Assembly: GCA_963556145.1 (NCBI GenBank)
Contig: OY744467.1
Span: forward strand, 2,542,001-2,606,000
Origin: Hygrocybe punicea
Lineage: Eukaryota; Basidiomycota; Agaricomycetes; Agaricales; Hygrophoraceae
DNA length: 64,000 bases
Direction of reading: 5' to 3'
The notes under the pieces are model-generated. The model worked only from the letters and a program-made list of their open reading frames with translations. It did not search any database and was not told the DNA's origin. The translations under genes and the position numbers were made by a program. Below are positions 1-10,922 of this stretch, in pieces. Positions within the stretch are counted from its first letter, which is position 1. Every line of letters begins with the position of its first letter.

Positions 1-543
1 TCTACTTGGCCGCCAGCCCTGGACGACCCTTGGAGCTCCGACTCCATGCACGTTTTCTGGTCAAAACGTTGGCACCAGTTCCTTCGGCGGACATTTATGG
101 TTTATGGCGGGTACCCTGGGAAATGGCTTCTGGGAGATTTTGGGATGGTTCAAGGTGCCTTCTTGGCATCCGGGTTATACCACGAATGTGGTATATATGC
201 TATGGGACGCGGCTTAGACTATCGTGTTATATTGTTCTTCTCGATACAAGGTCCGATGCTGTTGCTAGAGAAATTGTGGAAACGCGTGACTGGTCGAAGG
301 GTAGGAGGATGGCTTGGGTGGCTTTGGGTATATTTCAATCTTTTTGTTCTTGGACAGTCTTTAGGCACGTCATCCGTTCATTTGGCTAATATGTATTACT
401 TCCTGACCGTTTTTTTTTCGCCAGTGGACTCTTGGCATGCCCGAGGGCTCGGCGGGGCGTTGGTTATACCACCCATGTTTAGTCCTGTGCGGTGGCTTAT
501 TCCCATTTTACAACAAGTCTTGCATCAATGGCTTCGGTATTGA
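1..543 (+). CDS. Wax-synthase-like membrane acyltransferase, 3' end only
   Basis: The frame is open from base 1, so the gene runs off the left edge; 180 C-terminal residues are visible, ending at a TGA at 541-543. The piece starts STWPPALDDPW and continues with FWSKRWHQFLRR (about residues 19-30), the Trp/His-rich block that opens the wax synthase domain (MBOAT-related acyltransferases), followed by a GLYHECG motif whose His is the likely active-site residue of this family. Two or more hydrophobic stretches follow (ILFFSIQGPMLLL; WLWVYFNLFVLGQ), as expected for an ER membrane protein. Family knowledge suggests acyl transfer from acyl-CoA to an alcohol or terpenoid; the substrate cannot be told from sequence. 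In basidiomycetes such proteins also occur in terpenoid clusters, but none is visible here. No intron is needed in this part. Confidence 0.85.
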   Translation, partial: STWPPALDDPWSSDSMHVFWSKRWHQFLRRTFMVYGGYPGKWLLGDFGMVQGAFLASGLYHECGIYAMGRGLDYRVILFFSIQGPMLLLEKLWKRVTGRRVGGWLGWLWVYFNLFVLGQSLGTSSVHLANMYYFLTVFFSPVDSWHARGLGGALVIPPMFSPVRWLIPILQQVLHQWLRY

Positions 544-936
544 TTCCGGAACCAACTAGGTTACTTATAAACGTGAGTCCCTGTGGACCGAACAAATTTC
601 TCAACTCCGGAGCGCTATTTCTTCATAACTTAGATCAGTATCGTAGATAGTCCCGCTCTGTAAGTAGAATACAAGAGCACTACAAGTGATGCAAGACCAG
701 ATGTGAAGCAGCAAACATATAGCTTGATTCTCAGCGTCAGGCCTCAGGTTTTCAAATTTCTTTCATGTACGGAGTCGGGATACATGACACAAATCTACAA
801 AAAATACATCACGAGACTAGACACAAACGATACAAACATTGATGGTGTGAAGAAATATCCCGTGTAATGCCATTGTATTGTCCAATTGGAAAGAGCCAGC
901 CAAGATAGCATAGAAACCCAAAACCCAAGACCTCCC
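544..936. other. Intergenic spacer between convergent genes
   Basis: This 393-bp AT-rich spacer separates the 3' end of the wax-synthase-like gene (+) from the 3' end of the kinase gene (-). It should hold both 3' UTRs. I see no open frame or repeat of note. Confidence 0.6.
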
Positions 937-2780
937 TCATGTTTGATCAAAAGGGGCATTTAACCACCGGTGTGCTCTCACCTCTTTGATATCGGCGCGA
1001 TTCTTCGGATCTGGTTCCAAACATCGACGCATGAGATGAAGGACATCTCTCGACAGACTCACTCCCGTCGCGTCGTTGAGCACGATGATCCCTTCGATCG
1101 CGTCCTCTACTGACAAGAATGGTGTTGTGCCCGTGAGCAAGTAAGACAACAAGACCCCCAAGGTCCAGATTTCGGCTGGAGGTGCTTGATAGGCCTTTTT
1201 ACGTAAGATCTCGGACGCGGCATAGGCAGTCGTCCCAAAGAAGAGATTATAATACGGAAGGGGTTCGTCAGGGTCAGCAATGATAGCACTGCCGAAGTCT
1301 ATCAATTTAACCTGATGATCGACGTTATTAGTTCCTAATATCTCTCAAAGTTATTAACGCCAAAGCTTACCTTGAGGTCTTTGTCAATTACCAGGTTTTC
1401 ATCTTTGATATCACGATGAGTAATTCCGTAACTGTCCAAGTAGTGAACAGCTTCGACGACCTGGGAAAAGATATATCGAGCTTGGTTCTCGGAAAGACGT
1501 TTGTGAGGAGACTGTTCGATACATTCGAAGAGATCGTGCGAAGCACGGCGTGAAGATTTAGGAGGACGGTTGGATAGCGAAGAGGAACGGTACTTTTGGT
1601 GCCGTTGTTCAGAATTGGGAATATCCTGATGTGAGTGGAAATGCCATTCTTGTTCTGTGCTTTGAAATGATATGCTTGAAGAGGGATAGAGAATGTCCAG
1701 TTGAGCTAGTCGTTGAGGAGGGGTATCAGGTCCTGAATCCATCGATGAATGTTCTGATACGCAAGGAGACAAGAACGGCAAGGGTGAAGAGTTTGGGGTG
1801 ATGTGATGGCCCAATGCAATATTTTTTCGTCGGACGGGAGCTTTTGGGGCCTTCTGCCATGGCGTTCCGTGTAGCTCTTGCACCTGCGAGATCATTATTG
1901 AATGTTTGAACCAAGACAAGACAGAGTGGAGAAAGGGTACCAAATAGAAGTAGAGGTCGTCTTCAAAGACATCCAGGCATTTGACGATGTTCTCGTGATT
2001 GATGACACTGAGCAACATAACCTCGGAAGGCAATCTTCCAACTTCTTCATCCTCCATCCAAGCACTCTCGGGAACTTTCCTTTTGATGATGAACTTGACA
2101 GCTACCTCGGTCCCCTCGGCGCGATGGCGAGCAGTTACGACGAATCCATACCCGCCTGATCCAAGTTCATCTCCTAGTTGATATAATTGTACGAAGCAAG
2201 CGTTTAACGCGTGTCCTGGGGGGAATCTGGAAGAGTACAGGCCAGCATTCAGATTGACGGAGTCGTGAGAATCGCGTAGCCAAAGCATTGGATATGATCC
2301 ATCAACAGGTTCGAGTCGAATATCGGGTAACGAAGCAAGTGCATCATGGGTGGTAGGTGAGGACAAGGGCGCAGATTGATTGAGAAAGGGGAAAGTCCCC
2401 TCGTCGTACTGAAAAGGCATTGCGAACGAATGATCCGGAGAGGCATCCTCAAGATTCTGAGCATAAACCGGCGGGAATAACGGCTGCAAGTCGTGATACC
2501 CTGAGGATTTGGAAAGGGGTGTCGCGTAAGATTGAGAGCAGTTTGGAGATTTATGGCGTTCCGAGTCGCCGAGACCGTACGCGTGTTCATGAGAAAAAAC
2601 ACGATGTTGGTCGAAATGCAGGTTAGGAAGGAAACGGCGGCGGTCCGAGACGACCTCGTGGGGAGGTGTGTTCTCTTCCAGAGATGAAAAGCCAGCATCT
2701 GCTAAGGAGGACAGCGGGGAATATCCAAAGTCAGAAGAAATGGTGAGTCGAGGTTCTATGGACGACTCGGAAGGCATCAT
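937..2780 (-). CDS. Serine/threonine protein kinase, CAMK-like, three exons
   Basis: Exons 2780-1941, 1883-1371 and 1311-937 join in phase 0 to give 575 residues. Intron 1884-1940 (GTACCC...GCAG) is 57 nt and stop-free, so it reads through as apparent coding sequence; splicing restores YFYLVQELHG. Intron 1312-1370 restores DKDLKVKLIDFGSA. Residues 1-200 are a Ser/Pro-rich, probably disordered tail. The kinase domain follows: glycine loop GSGGYG (207-212), VAVK with Lys229, Glu253 in PSEVMLL, HRDIKDEN with Asp438, DFG at 456-458 and GTTAYAASEIL as the activation-segment end. A low-complexity insert of about 130 residues lies between strand 5 and helix E. All catalytic residues are present. HRDIKDEN with LIDFGSA resembles the PAS-kinase/PIM side of the CAMK group, but no PAS domain is seen; the substrate is unknown. 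Confidence 0.9.
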
Positions 2781-3231
2781 AGTACGAATGACTTGGGAGG
2801 GCCACGCTCAAGGCCGAATCCAAGAGACCAGAGTCAACGACGTCGACGTCTACGACCAACAACGTACGGCGGTGGTTTGACAGTCACTTCGACGAGCCGC
2901 CAGCTTTTAAGGCCAAGACTATGTTCAACGAAACAATTGGAACATTTGTACGCCTTTGCGTACGTTCGATCGTCCGCAGATCGGCACCAAGTCAGTATTC
3001 GATCATCGGCCCCGGTTTAATAATTGTTTTCACAATATCGAAAACAGCGCGCAAGTGGGAGACAATTCACGTCGGGGATGAGCGCTGAGCAATGACTCTG
3101 AATGACTTGAAGTAACACCCGTTATGGAAGACTTCAGTGCCAGGCTTCAATATTCCTATTGTACCCGAAAGAAAAAGGTACATAGATAATTACTTGTGTA
3201 CGTTGTCCTCCAAGGATAGTATCCAACAGTT
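2781..3231. other. Shared spacer: kinase 5' flank and glycosylase 3' flank
   Basis: This spacer of about 450 bp precedes the kinase start codon and follows the glycosylase stop; both genes are on the minus strand. It should contain the kinase promoter. I see no clear TATA box and no open frame that looks coding. Confidence 0.5.
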
Positions 3232-4996
3232 CTACTTTTGTTCCGCCAATGACCACATGTAATAAACACCTAAACCAATCTCAGTAAACGTCGGGGACCT
3301 AGTACGGATGAGCGAGCACACCAATACTTCGATAGGGTTTCCAATATTCCGTCAAATCTTCCATTTCTTTCGGGGTCAACAGCGCGCCCCTACCATTCCC
3401 AGAGAGAACTGAGTCTTGCGATGCGTGAATTTTCCAGTGTTGCACGTACTTTATTTTTTTCTTCCCATCCAGACGACCTTTGAGGACACCCACACTCAAA
3501 CCTTCTGGTAGCGGCCTAGGCTTTGACGCAATGTCGTTTCGGTGCCGGCCCAAATTGTTCAATGTCATGTTAATTGAGGGTGTAAATGGCGTCGGCATGG
3601 CGGGAAGCCCTTGTCCTTGCCTTTCCCGAAGTGGTGTTGCAGGTGGATCAAACGACACGTCAATAGCAAGTGATCCTGAGTTATCGGGATCCTGGTTATC
3701 ATCGTCCCCCAAAACAGGGAGTAAATATTTGTCCTTGGCCAGAGTTCGTACGGCGTTGTCCTTATCACTGTCGGTTTGTATGCCTATCTTTTCCGGTGAT
3801 ATGGAAAACGGGTGCGAAGGGGAATGGAGTGAGAGGAACCAACGGATCAGACCCCGCTGGACTCCGAGATCACCTTGAATCTCTGTCAGACGGATGGTCG
3901 GAACAGAGAAGTAGATGAATGTAGCGAACCTACGGGGAGTATATCAGGCCGCCGAAGGGAAAATATGGCAAACATATCAACTGCAGTGACAGTGAGCTAC
4001 AACACGGTGGAATCCTCGTATCGTCTTACCGGTCCACTGAATATTCAGAAGGGTTAACAAGGATGGCGTCAGGTACGGGTTAAGCAGACCATACTCTGCC
4101 AATTCCTCGGACTTTAGTGAGCATCTCAACCAGCTCTTCGTCGCTTGCTGCGATCAGTTTCTGGGTCGAGAGTCGACCATCAGCGAACCATCCAGCCAGG
4201 TCTTTCACTAATTTCATGGTAAGTAGAACATTTGAACCATTGACAGTCAGATTGCTGACCGTATTCTGCTTTGCGGGTACTCAATCCAGCGGATTTGAGA
4301 GTTGCAACATCAGTATTGGCGACTTGTTGCGGACTCGGGAAGAACGACGTTGCTGACTTCAGGGGACTTCGTGGATGTCAGTATAGGGTACCACTAGACT
4401 CGATACACTATGCTATACGAACGTGTAGTCTGTTGGTTTTTCTGGGAGAGATTTGTTGAATAACCGAATAAACTTATACCTGATAGAGCGTGCGGCCAGC
4501 CACGATATCTGTTGCCCTCTGAGAAATATGAAATTGGGACGGTTGGGCATTGATATATTTAAATCTAGCATACAGGATAGATTCCACAAGTGCCCTGAAA
4601 CCGATAGCTCCCATCAGCACAATTGGAGTAGATGTAAGTGTTGCATTACCGGAACGGGTGAACTGGCTCTAGTTGCTGAAAGGGTCGACATTGCATCTTC
4701 TCAAATAGGTCTGCAAAACGAATATCTCCGCCGACGAGGTGTCGTTTCGCCTCTTCGAACGAAAATGAAAGGACGGAAGGAACCAAGACAGGAACAAACT
4801 CTTCATTGCCCACAAATGCAGATACAGCGGCCTGAAATGATTGAGTGGCAGAATCTTGCCTGACTGCACCTGTCTTGATGCTTGAGCTTGATGGATGGGG
4901 TCGCCTGCTCTTGTCCAGAGTCCTGGCTCCCGTCTCCGTTGACACAGGGTCACCAGGAACAGTTGCGGAACGACTGGCTGAACGAGTAACGGGCAT
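3232..4996 (-). CDS. DNA-3-methyladenine glycosylase, AlkA/Mag type, ten exons
   Basis: The protein excises alkylated bases (3-methyladenine and related) to start base excision repair in the nucleus. Exons 4996-4650, 4594-4574, 4518-4419, 4356-4260, 4207-4095, 4036-4030, 3980-3930, 3873-3450, 3389-3322 and 3269-3232 total 1,266 nt with every phase matching, giving 421 residues. The start is the MPVTRSAS methionine. Landmarks are EPVHPFRALVESILGQQIS (the family's ILGQQ block, near 124), the helix-hairpin-helix KVRGIGRWT (about 220-228), and RRPDILPVGDLGVQ, where Asp247 is the expected catalytic residue. Near the C-terminus, EYWKPYRSIGVYYMWSLAE is the usual closing helix. An acidic, Pro-rich insert lies at about 290-360. 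Introns are 49-62 nt. One exon (4030-4036) is only 7 nt, inferred from phase and family fit. The gene looks intact. Confidence 0.92.
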
Positions 4997-5324
4997 TCTC
5001 AACAAAATTACGGGTATTTGTTTGCACACCCACGCTTGGGCGAGACGTGAAAACAACGTGCTGATTGTCAGGACTTCAATGTTTATTTGACGAGTCAATT
5101 TAGCTCGAAGTACCTTGCCACTTGACAGTTGCACAGAACTCGGTCCTCCGGTGTGCTCGTAATGACCAGTGGAAGGATTGAAATGATGAGCAAAGATCCG
5201 CAGTTGCCGCAAGCGATGGAGTCGGCTATTGCCGGATGTTTCTCGCCAGTTTATATAAGTATCTTCACATCCGGCGTGCACCAAAAGATCCAAAACCCAA
5301 CTGAAACCTCTCCCCAACACTCAA

Positions 5325-5719
5325 ATGTCTGAGACTGCAAGTGCGTATGTCAAACACAGTTGGAATTCACAATGGCTCGCATCTGAAGCGTGTAATCAGG
5401 ATTCATTGTCGTCTTCAAAGATTCTGCAACTCCGGAGCAGATACAGCAGTACGAGAACGACGTTAGCGACAATGGTGGTCGCGTCGACCAGCGCTTCGAT
5501 ACCCTTCTTAAGGTGCGCATGAACCGGACACTATCTGGTTCTCCCCGGTCGCTGAAGGAAATGTCATCGAGGGTTTTTCGGCCACCCTCACTCCATCGCA
5601 GCTGACTTCACTCAAGGGGAGCAGTATAATCGATTACATTGGTTAGTTGCGTTGTCTTTCTCGCCGAAACGATGATCCAACATTGAACAGAACCAGACGG
5701 CGTGGTGACGACGCAGTGA
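5325..5719 (+). CDS. Proteinase inhibitor I9, small propeptide-like subtilisin inhibitor
   Basis: Four exons (5325-5340, 5400-5512, 5572-5641, 5691-5719) join in phase to give a 75-residue protein without signal peptide. It begins MSETARFIVVFKDSATPEQI, continues GGRVDQRFDTLLKGFSATLTP and ends EPDGVVTTQ. Length, the FIVVFK strand, the GF.A.LTP block and the VVTTQ end match the Pleurotus ostreatus proteinase A inhibitor (POIA1) type of MEROPS family I9, which folds like a subtilisin propeptide. The expected role is intracellular, reversible inhibition or chaperoning of subtilisin-like (vacuolar) proteases. The flexible C-terminal tail normally occupies the protease active site. The second intron could use another acceptor a few bases upstream, but only GAG|GGT keeps the frame. 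It is divergent to the glycosylase gene, 328 bp away. Confidence 0.88.
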
Positions 5720-6019
5720 AGCCAGATATTCTACCAAACTCCTAATGACGTGATAGATGTAGGTTCATGTGTGGATGTTTCATAGATCCTGTCCCGGTGC
5801 TCCCTTAACGTTACCAATCGCCATTGTATGATGCTTGAGCAAATATAGTCTGAAGTGACACGGTATATATCAAAAGTTATTTTGGGTATCTGAAACTACA
5901 AGACAACTATCAGGGAAATCGTGAGACGTAGAACAATACCCATTAATAAACCGAAAGAAAATGTCCATTCAAAGGCAGACAAGATTTCAAACAAGAAGCA
6001 TCTTAGAGGCTCGGACAGG

Positions 6020-7666
6020 CTACTTGGGAGCAGTGACAACCACCGCAGGAGGCGAAGGAGTTGCTGGCACAGGGGTCAATGGCACAGGAGCCGCTGTGCT
6101 CCCTGCACTCACCACGGCCGGAGGTGGTGAAGGGAAGTCCCACGGACGAGCAACCTATATTGATCATCTAAATGAGTACCAAGGTTCGCGAAATAGTGAG
6201 CCAAGTTCTAACCATTGCGGGGGGCAGAATCCTTGAGATAAACGGGTTACATCAAAACCTGGAATGTTATCTCGCTAGGACTCACCAGGTTGCAGCACAA
6301 ATAACGCCCTGTCCATGGTTCTGCTTCTTGATAGAATCGAACTCGAAATCCACAAACTGGCCAATATAGCGGACGAACGGAAGAATCTCGCGGACGCCGT
6401 TATTAATCAAGGAAAGCGCAGTTAAGAAATTGATCACGGAACCCGAGATGGATTGTGCGGTCTGCTTTCACAGAAGTTTAGCGCCCCCATTATGAATCAA
6501 ACAGTAAGCCTGACGAACGCTCAAGTACTCCAGGGAAGGAGGGGGGAGAACGAGCTCAAAACCCCACCAATCTGAATAGAATAGAGAAGTTGAGGACTGA
6601 TAATATGCATATATACGCGAAGATGATGAACGTACACGTCAGGACGGAGATACGATCGGTTGGAGGATAAACCCCTGCGGATAAATTATTGTGATTAACC
6701 AAAATATCTGCTACATGGGAAGAGACTTAACCCACCGTGATGATCGGGAATTAACGACTTTCCGGTAGCATACCCCAATGCCATTAGTTCTGGCGTTATC
6801 TGAACTATTCCACTGATAACCGTCTCAGCTGTCGGAACGGCTCCTGACAGTATTCCCGCCCCATCCCCAGGTTGTCCGAGCCCCAAGTTTGGAGTCGTGA
6901 CCAAGCTGACGACTTGCATATTGTGAAGCATGCCGGACAAAGCCTCGACGCTAGCAGTGGTCACGCTCGGAAAGGATGAGACTCCAACAGCAGCCTCAGG
7001 TGCGAGTCGTGAGAAGTGCAGATCATGCGCTTCTTGTTCCGTGTACGGAAGGCATACAGCGTGAATTGGTCCGTGTGGTTGGGCCACGGAATCATTTCCT
7101 GGCGTCCCGCCATCCGCTTGTACACCGGATACAGGCAATGCTCGCAGCGCCGCGATGACCTTGTTGGCGGATTTGGGCTCCATGAGTAAGGATTTTACTT
7201 TGTTTAGCTGGGATGCGCCAACGGCTTTGCTGGCCTCCGAGGAAGGCCCGACGATGAGGGAGCGTACGATCAGAGCAGATTCCTGCGCCCGTTTCTCCGA
7301 GCTAGTGAGAGGTTTGGGCTGAGTAGAGGCGGAGGCGCTCTTCTCCTCCTGTTTTGGGGATGAGGCTGGCTTGGTATCTTCGTTGCCGTGCACGAATAAG
7401 AATGCACGGAGCGAAAAGCGGCGTGTGTGAGTATTGGGGTGGCTGGATTTATCCCCGTCGGCGGGCTGAGTAGCGGGAGACGCTATGGGCGGTGATTCAG
7501 GTAGAGAAATATCCTTTGGGTCGACTTGGGGTTGTTCGGGGACAGCTGGGGGGTCTTCTGCAGGAGTGACTACTGATTTGGCAGGCGCAGCAGGAGAGTC
7601 CAATTTCTTATCCACCACAGGGTCAGCGGGTTTGCGGGAGAAGGAAAAGCGTTGGAAAGGTTTCAT
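6020..7666 (-). CDS. Conserved basidiomycete protein of unknown function, six exons
   Basis: Exons 7666-6736, 6674-6636, 6571-6519, 6464-6286, 6231-6213 and 6154-6020 join in phase to 451 residues. The first about 130 residues are Pro/Ser/Ala-rich and probably disordered. A conserved core follows: ITPELMALGYATGKSL, GVYPPTDRISVLTYWWGFEL, VINFLTALSLINNGVREILP and FVRYIGQFVDFEFDSIKKQ, then AATWILPPAMVARPWDFP and a Pro/Val/Thr-rich tail ending VVVTAPK. I recognise the core as a lineage-wide Agaricomycete protein but know no function or named domain. A stretch such as VINFLTALSLI is moderately hydrophobic, yet no clear membrane helix or signal peptide stands out. The 19-nt exon 5 is inferred from phase and from the fit of the resulting WILPPAMVARPW. 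Confidence 0.82.
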
Positions 7667-8880
7667 GACTGTGTAGTGGGAGAGAAGAGCGCTGAGAGAG
7701 TCACCAGATTTTTAGCGGTTCCTATAATAGCGCCTGATCATATGAGTCGCTTCCATGTGACAGAAAAGGGCTAGTCTGGTCTTTGTGTTGCCTGGCGGAA
7801 GCTGGTGTGCGAAAAGGTGAAATTTTGGTGCTGGGAAAAAGATCCGCGATCGGATCGGGCTTATTATATCTAAACGTAAGACAAACTTGAAGTAGCGTGT
7901 GAACGTAGCCTTCAGTATCTTCAAAGTTCAAAAGGATCCGTTCGCACCGCATTTCCCCCTCTCTCTGCCTCCCTCTTCCGAGTCCTGTAGCCTTTAGCCA
8001 TCCTCGGTCCTCTCTTTCGACCCAGCCACCTCCCCTTTCTTGCAGCATTTGGTATAGTTCGGATTTGCTCCTGATCGTTATCTGGCCTTTTTTGTTCCGA
8101 CTTTTCCATGTGCTCAGCTTTTCCTCCCAAAAAGCTGACCTCTTCTCCCCTAAACTTATTTTCCCGCCAAAAATTTTGCAATCTTAAGACAAAGCGAGGT
8201 ACGAGTGTGACATAAGAAATAGTCTTTGAGCGAGTGACAGGTGTGACATGGAGTCAACACTCTGTGTCCTGCTGTCATCGTCGTTGCGGCTCGTTTTCTT
8301 CACCCACCCACCACTCCCCTTCTCGCCCTGCCTCTTCCTGCACCTCAGAGTTCCTGACTGCTGCCCGGACAAGTATGTTTCCTCCTGTGATCTGAACCCT
8401 GCAGGGTGGCCCATCCCACCCTCGCTGCTCACATTGGTTCCTTTCCACAGACAGAACCATCCTTCTTGGGGCCGGGAAGCCCTCTGGCTTTCACCCAACC
8501 CTCTCTTCACTCACCCTTTCTTACAAGTAGTGACTCTGCCTTGCACCTTTCCTACCTCTCTTCTACCTTGCAATCCAAGCTTCACCGTAACGGACTCTCA
8601 AAGACCTAAGTTTTCCCCTTTCCCATTTGCCAAAAACCGGCTTTTATATTATAGATGTACATCTGCAAGAAATTTAATTTAATTTAATTAATTAAATACC
8701 TAAAATGAAATGAAATGAAATTAATCTAATCACACCGGCCACTTTTGGGATGTATGGAAAGGGAATAGGAAATGCGACCACGCCCTGAAACAGTGGCGTG
8801 GTCCGGGAACGTAGTGATTCTTTTTGGTGTGTGTTTTACAATGAGGAACCGTGAGCTAGCAACGGAAAAAAAAGGAAAGA
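7667..8880. other. Intergenic region between the host island and the first retroelement
   Basis: The stretch contains the 5' flank of the unknown 451-aa gene, a C/T-rich tract at about 7950-8600 and an AT-rich patch of short TTTAA repeats at about 8673-8695, then repeated GAAAT. A 19-nt segment at 8693-8711 recurs at 13653-13671 on the far side of the DIRS-like element. Open frames here lack composition or homology that would support a gene. Confidence 0.5.
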
Positions 8881-9165
8881 AGAGAAGAAGAAACGGGCGG
8901 GTAGAGGTGGGTTATGGAAAATACACGCTGCAGTTAACTAGGAGACAAGACAGGGTAAGTAAGGAAAGTGGGCAAAAGAAGCGGGGTGTACCTCAGAAAT
9001 GAGACAAGGGGCTTAGGAGGCCCTTGGGGCGTTTCCGAGATATATAGCTCGCTGGCAGAAAGAAGTGCCATAAGGCAGCGTAAGATTTGACGTCAAGCAG
9101 GGACAGCAAACAGCGGGCTGTCAGCGGGTGATGGCTCCGGCAGATGTGTCAGCTGGTGACAGTGA
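8881..9165. repeat. Left 285-bp direct repeat of the DIRS-like element
   Basis: It starts AGAGAAGAAGAAACGGGCGG and ends AGCTGGTGACAGTGA. It matches 13276-13560 along its whole length with scattered transitions and includes a TATATAG at about 9040. Confidence 0.85.
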
Positions 9166-9894
9166 TTATGCATATTCACGTTGGACTTGCACGCGTGGAC
9201 GCGTTTACCTGCATGGCAACCGTGGAAACGGCGAGGAGGGGCGTACCTGGGACTGCACATGCAACAGCCGTTGCAATGCGCACGCTTTCCTTCGACTACT
9301 GGGTCTCCGTTACTCGTTTGATGTGCGAGGCGCGCTCCATGTTGGACGGGTTCGTTGCGGCCGTTCTGGGGCTTTCCAGACGCGGTTTTTCGAGCGGGAT
9401 CTGTGGGGGGTCGTCTTCCGAGTCCATTGGATGTGTTGAGATGAGTGTGGGGGGCGGGAGTACTGAAATAAAAGGGAAATGCAGAGGGGGGGGTGTATTG
9501 AACACCGTGTGATGTGGCTGTGATGCTGTGACAAAAAGGCCAAAAAGCCAAGTTCTGCAGCCCAGGGGGCACAACTGGTACAAAGAAACAATACGAAGGT
9601 GTTGAAAACATCAGAAATGGGTGTAGGAGCTGGTGGGAGACTGGAGGTGCGTGAAATGCTGCCGAATACGGGGCGCTGTTGACTATGGGGCGCTGTTGCT
9701 GCCAAAAAGAGGTGTAAAATGCCAAAAATGGCAAAGGCAAAGAGGGAAAGGTGAAGTGAGCTTGACACTTCTCGTTGTGGGCTCCAGATGTGGTGAACGC
9801 AGCCTGGGTAGGCGCGGATTCGGGGTGTGCGAGATCGTTGTCAGTGGGGTAAAAACCCAAAACTCAACTTGTTTGTGACTATTTACAACAGCCA

Positions 9895-10188
9895 CTACAT
9901 ACAAATAATAGAACAAATAGGGAATATAGTAAAATGAGTGAATACGTACCCAGAGATATAGATGTCTCTACAACATATAGACGGTAAAAAAACTAAGGGT
10001 TTTGGGAGTGGGGGCAGGGGAAAAATGGTGAGCAGTGCAAAAAGAATATAGGAATGGAGAGCAGATGAGTAAGCAAGCATGGAAGAATGTTCGAGAGAGA
10101 AACCGAGGGTGACGGCCCGTTCGTGGATGAGGCGGTCGTGGGTCCAGGCAACCTGAATGGGCTGACGGGACCATCCAAGCGGGTTCAT
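9895..10188 (-). pseudogene. Fragment of a tyrosine-recombinase-like ORF (N-terminal part)
   Basis: The reading starts WSRQPIQVAWTHDRLIHERA and continues TLGFSLEHSSMLAYSSALHS. This resembles the core-binding (SAM-like) N-terminus of recombinases encoded downstream of RT-RNase H in basidiomycete DIRS-like elements. The frame decays after about residue 60, and no R-H-x-x-R-Y catalytic block is found between here and the left repeat, so the catalytic domain seems deleted. The assignment rests on position and on a remembered family pattern. Confidence 0.45.
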
Positions 10189-10922
10189 TGCAGGGCTGCC
10201 CCCAGCAACAGACGAGGGGGTATGAATGGGGAGATGGTGAAATGAGGCAAAGAAGACAGAATGGAGGTGTTGTGGAAATGGGAAAGGGCATTGGTGATGG
10301 CGTTGTCAGAGCCGGGGACATGAAAGACATGAAGCTCAGTGCGAGAGGCCAAAAGGAGGTTGATGGCTGTGATGAGGATAGGGTTATAGATGGGCTGGGC
10401 ATGTAGGCTATTGAAAAGGTCGACCGTATTAGAATTATCAGTAAAAATGGTGATGCGACGAGGGGAATGTGATGCAGATGTCAAAACCCAGTGGAGGGCA
10501 GAGAGGACAGCGAGGGCTTCCCAATAAAAGATGTGGTTGAAGGATGGGTCAGGCACCAGGCACTGGAATCCGAGGGACAGAGCGGGGCACCAGAAGCTGA
10601 GGCCAAGGAAGGAAGCATCCGTGAAAAGGATGGCATCGGCAGCAGGGGGGTCCCAGGTAGAGGACTCAATGAGGAGGATGCCAGGCAGAGATTCGAGGTG
10701 GCCGGTGAACCACAAGAGTTTGTGACAGAGTTCCATGCTGATCCAGATGAGTTGGCGGGGCTGTGACTTTCTGGCCATTTTGTGGTATAGAATGGAGAGG
10801 CTGGGCCACAGGAGAGGATAGACGTTCAATGACCAGTTCATCCAGCCCATTGGAAGTCGCGTAGAGAGTGACGGTGTCCTGGTTGAGCGAAGTCGCGGAT
10901 GGCAATGAGGAGGTCTTGGCAT
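10185..10922 (-). pseudogene. RNase H part of the DIRS-like pol, frameshifted from RT
   Basis: From about residue 25 the reading is pol-like: MGWMNWSLNVYPLLWPSLS (the end of the RT connection), then the RNase H core with LFTDASFLGLSFWC, FYWEALAVLSALHW, ITIFTDNSNTVDLF and a final FHVPGSDNAITNALS. Thus D, E, D and the last D/N region of RNase H can be seen. The upstream RT is in another frame; the shift lies near 10840-10860. Confidence 0.75.

Noticed and set aside
1902..3020. Plus-strand frames of 60-85 codons near 2-3 kb
   Set aside because: They are shadows of the kinase gene or lie in its promoter; none has supportable similarity.
5921..6236. Plus-strand frames at 5.9-6.2 kb
   Set aside because: They are antisense to the last exons of the 451-aa gene on the minus strand.
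8248..8682. 144-codon frame after the 451-aa gene
   Set aside because: It is C/T-rich sequence with proline, leucine and phenylalanine bias, lacks splice context or a recognisable domain, and several overlapping frames are equally open.
9093..9860. 255-codon minus frame (MGFYPTDNDLAHPES)
   Set aside because: It runs into the 285-bp direct repeat and has Pro/His/Ser-rich composition without motifs; it is probably a non-coding part of the retroelement.
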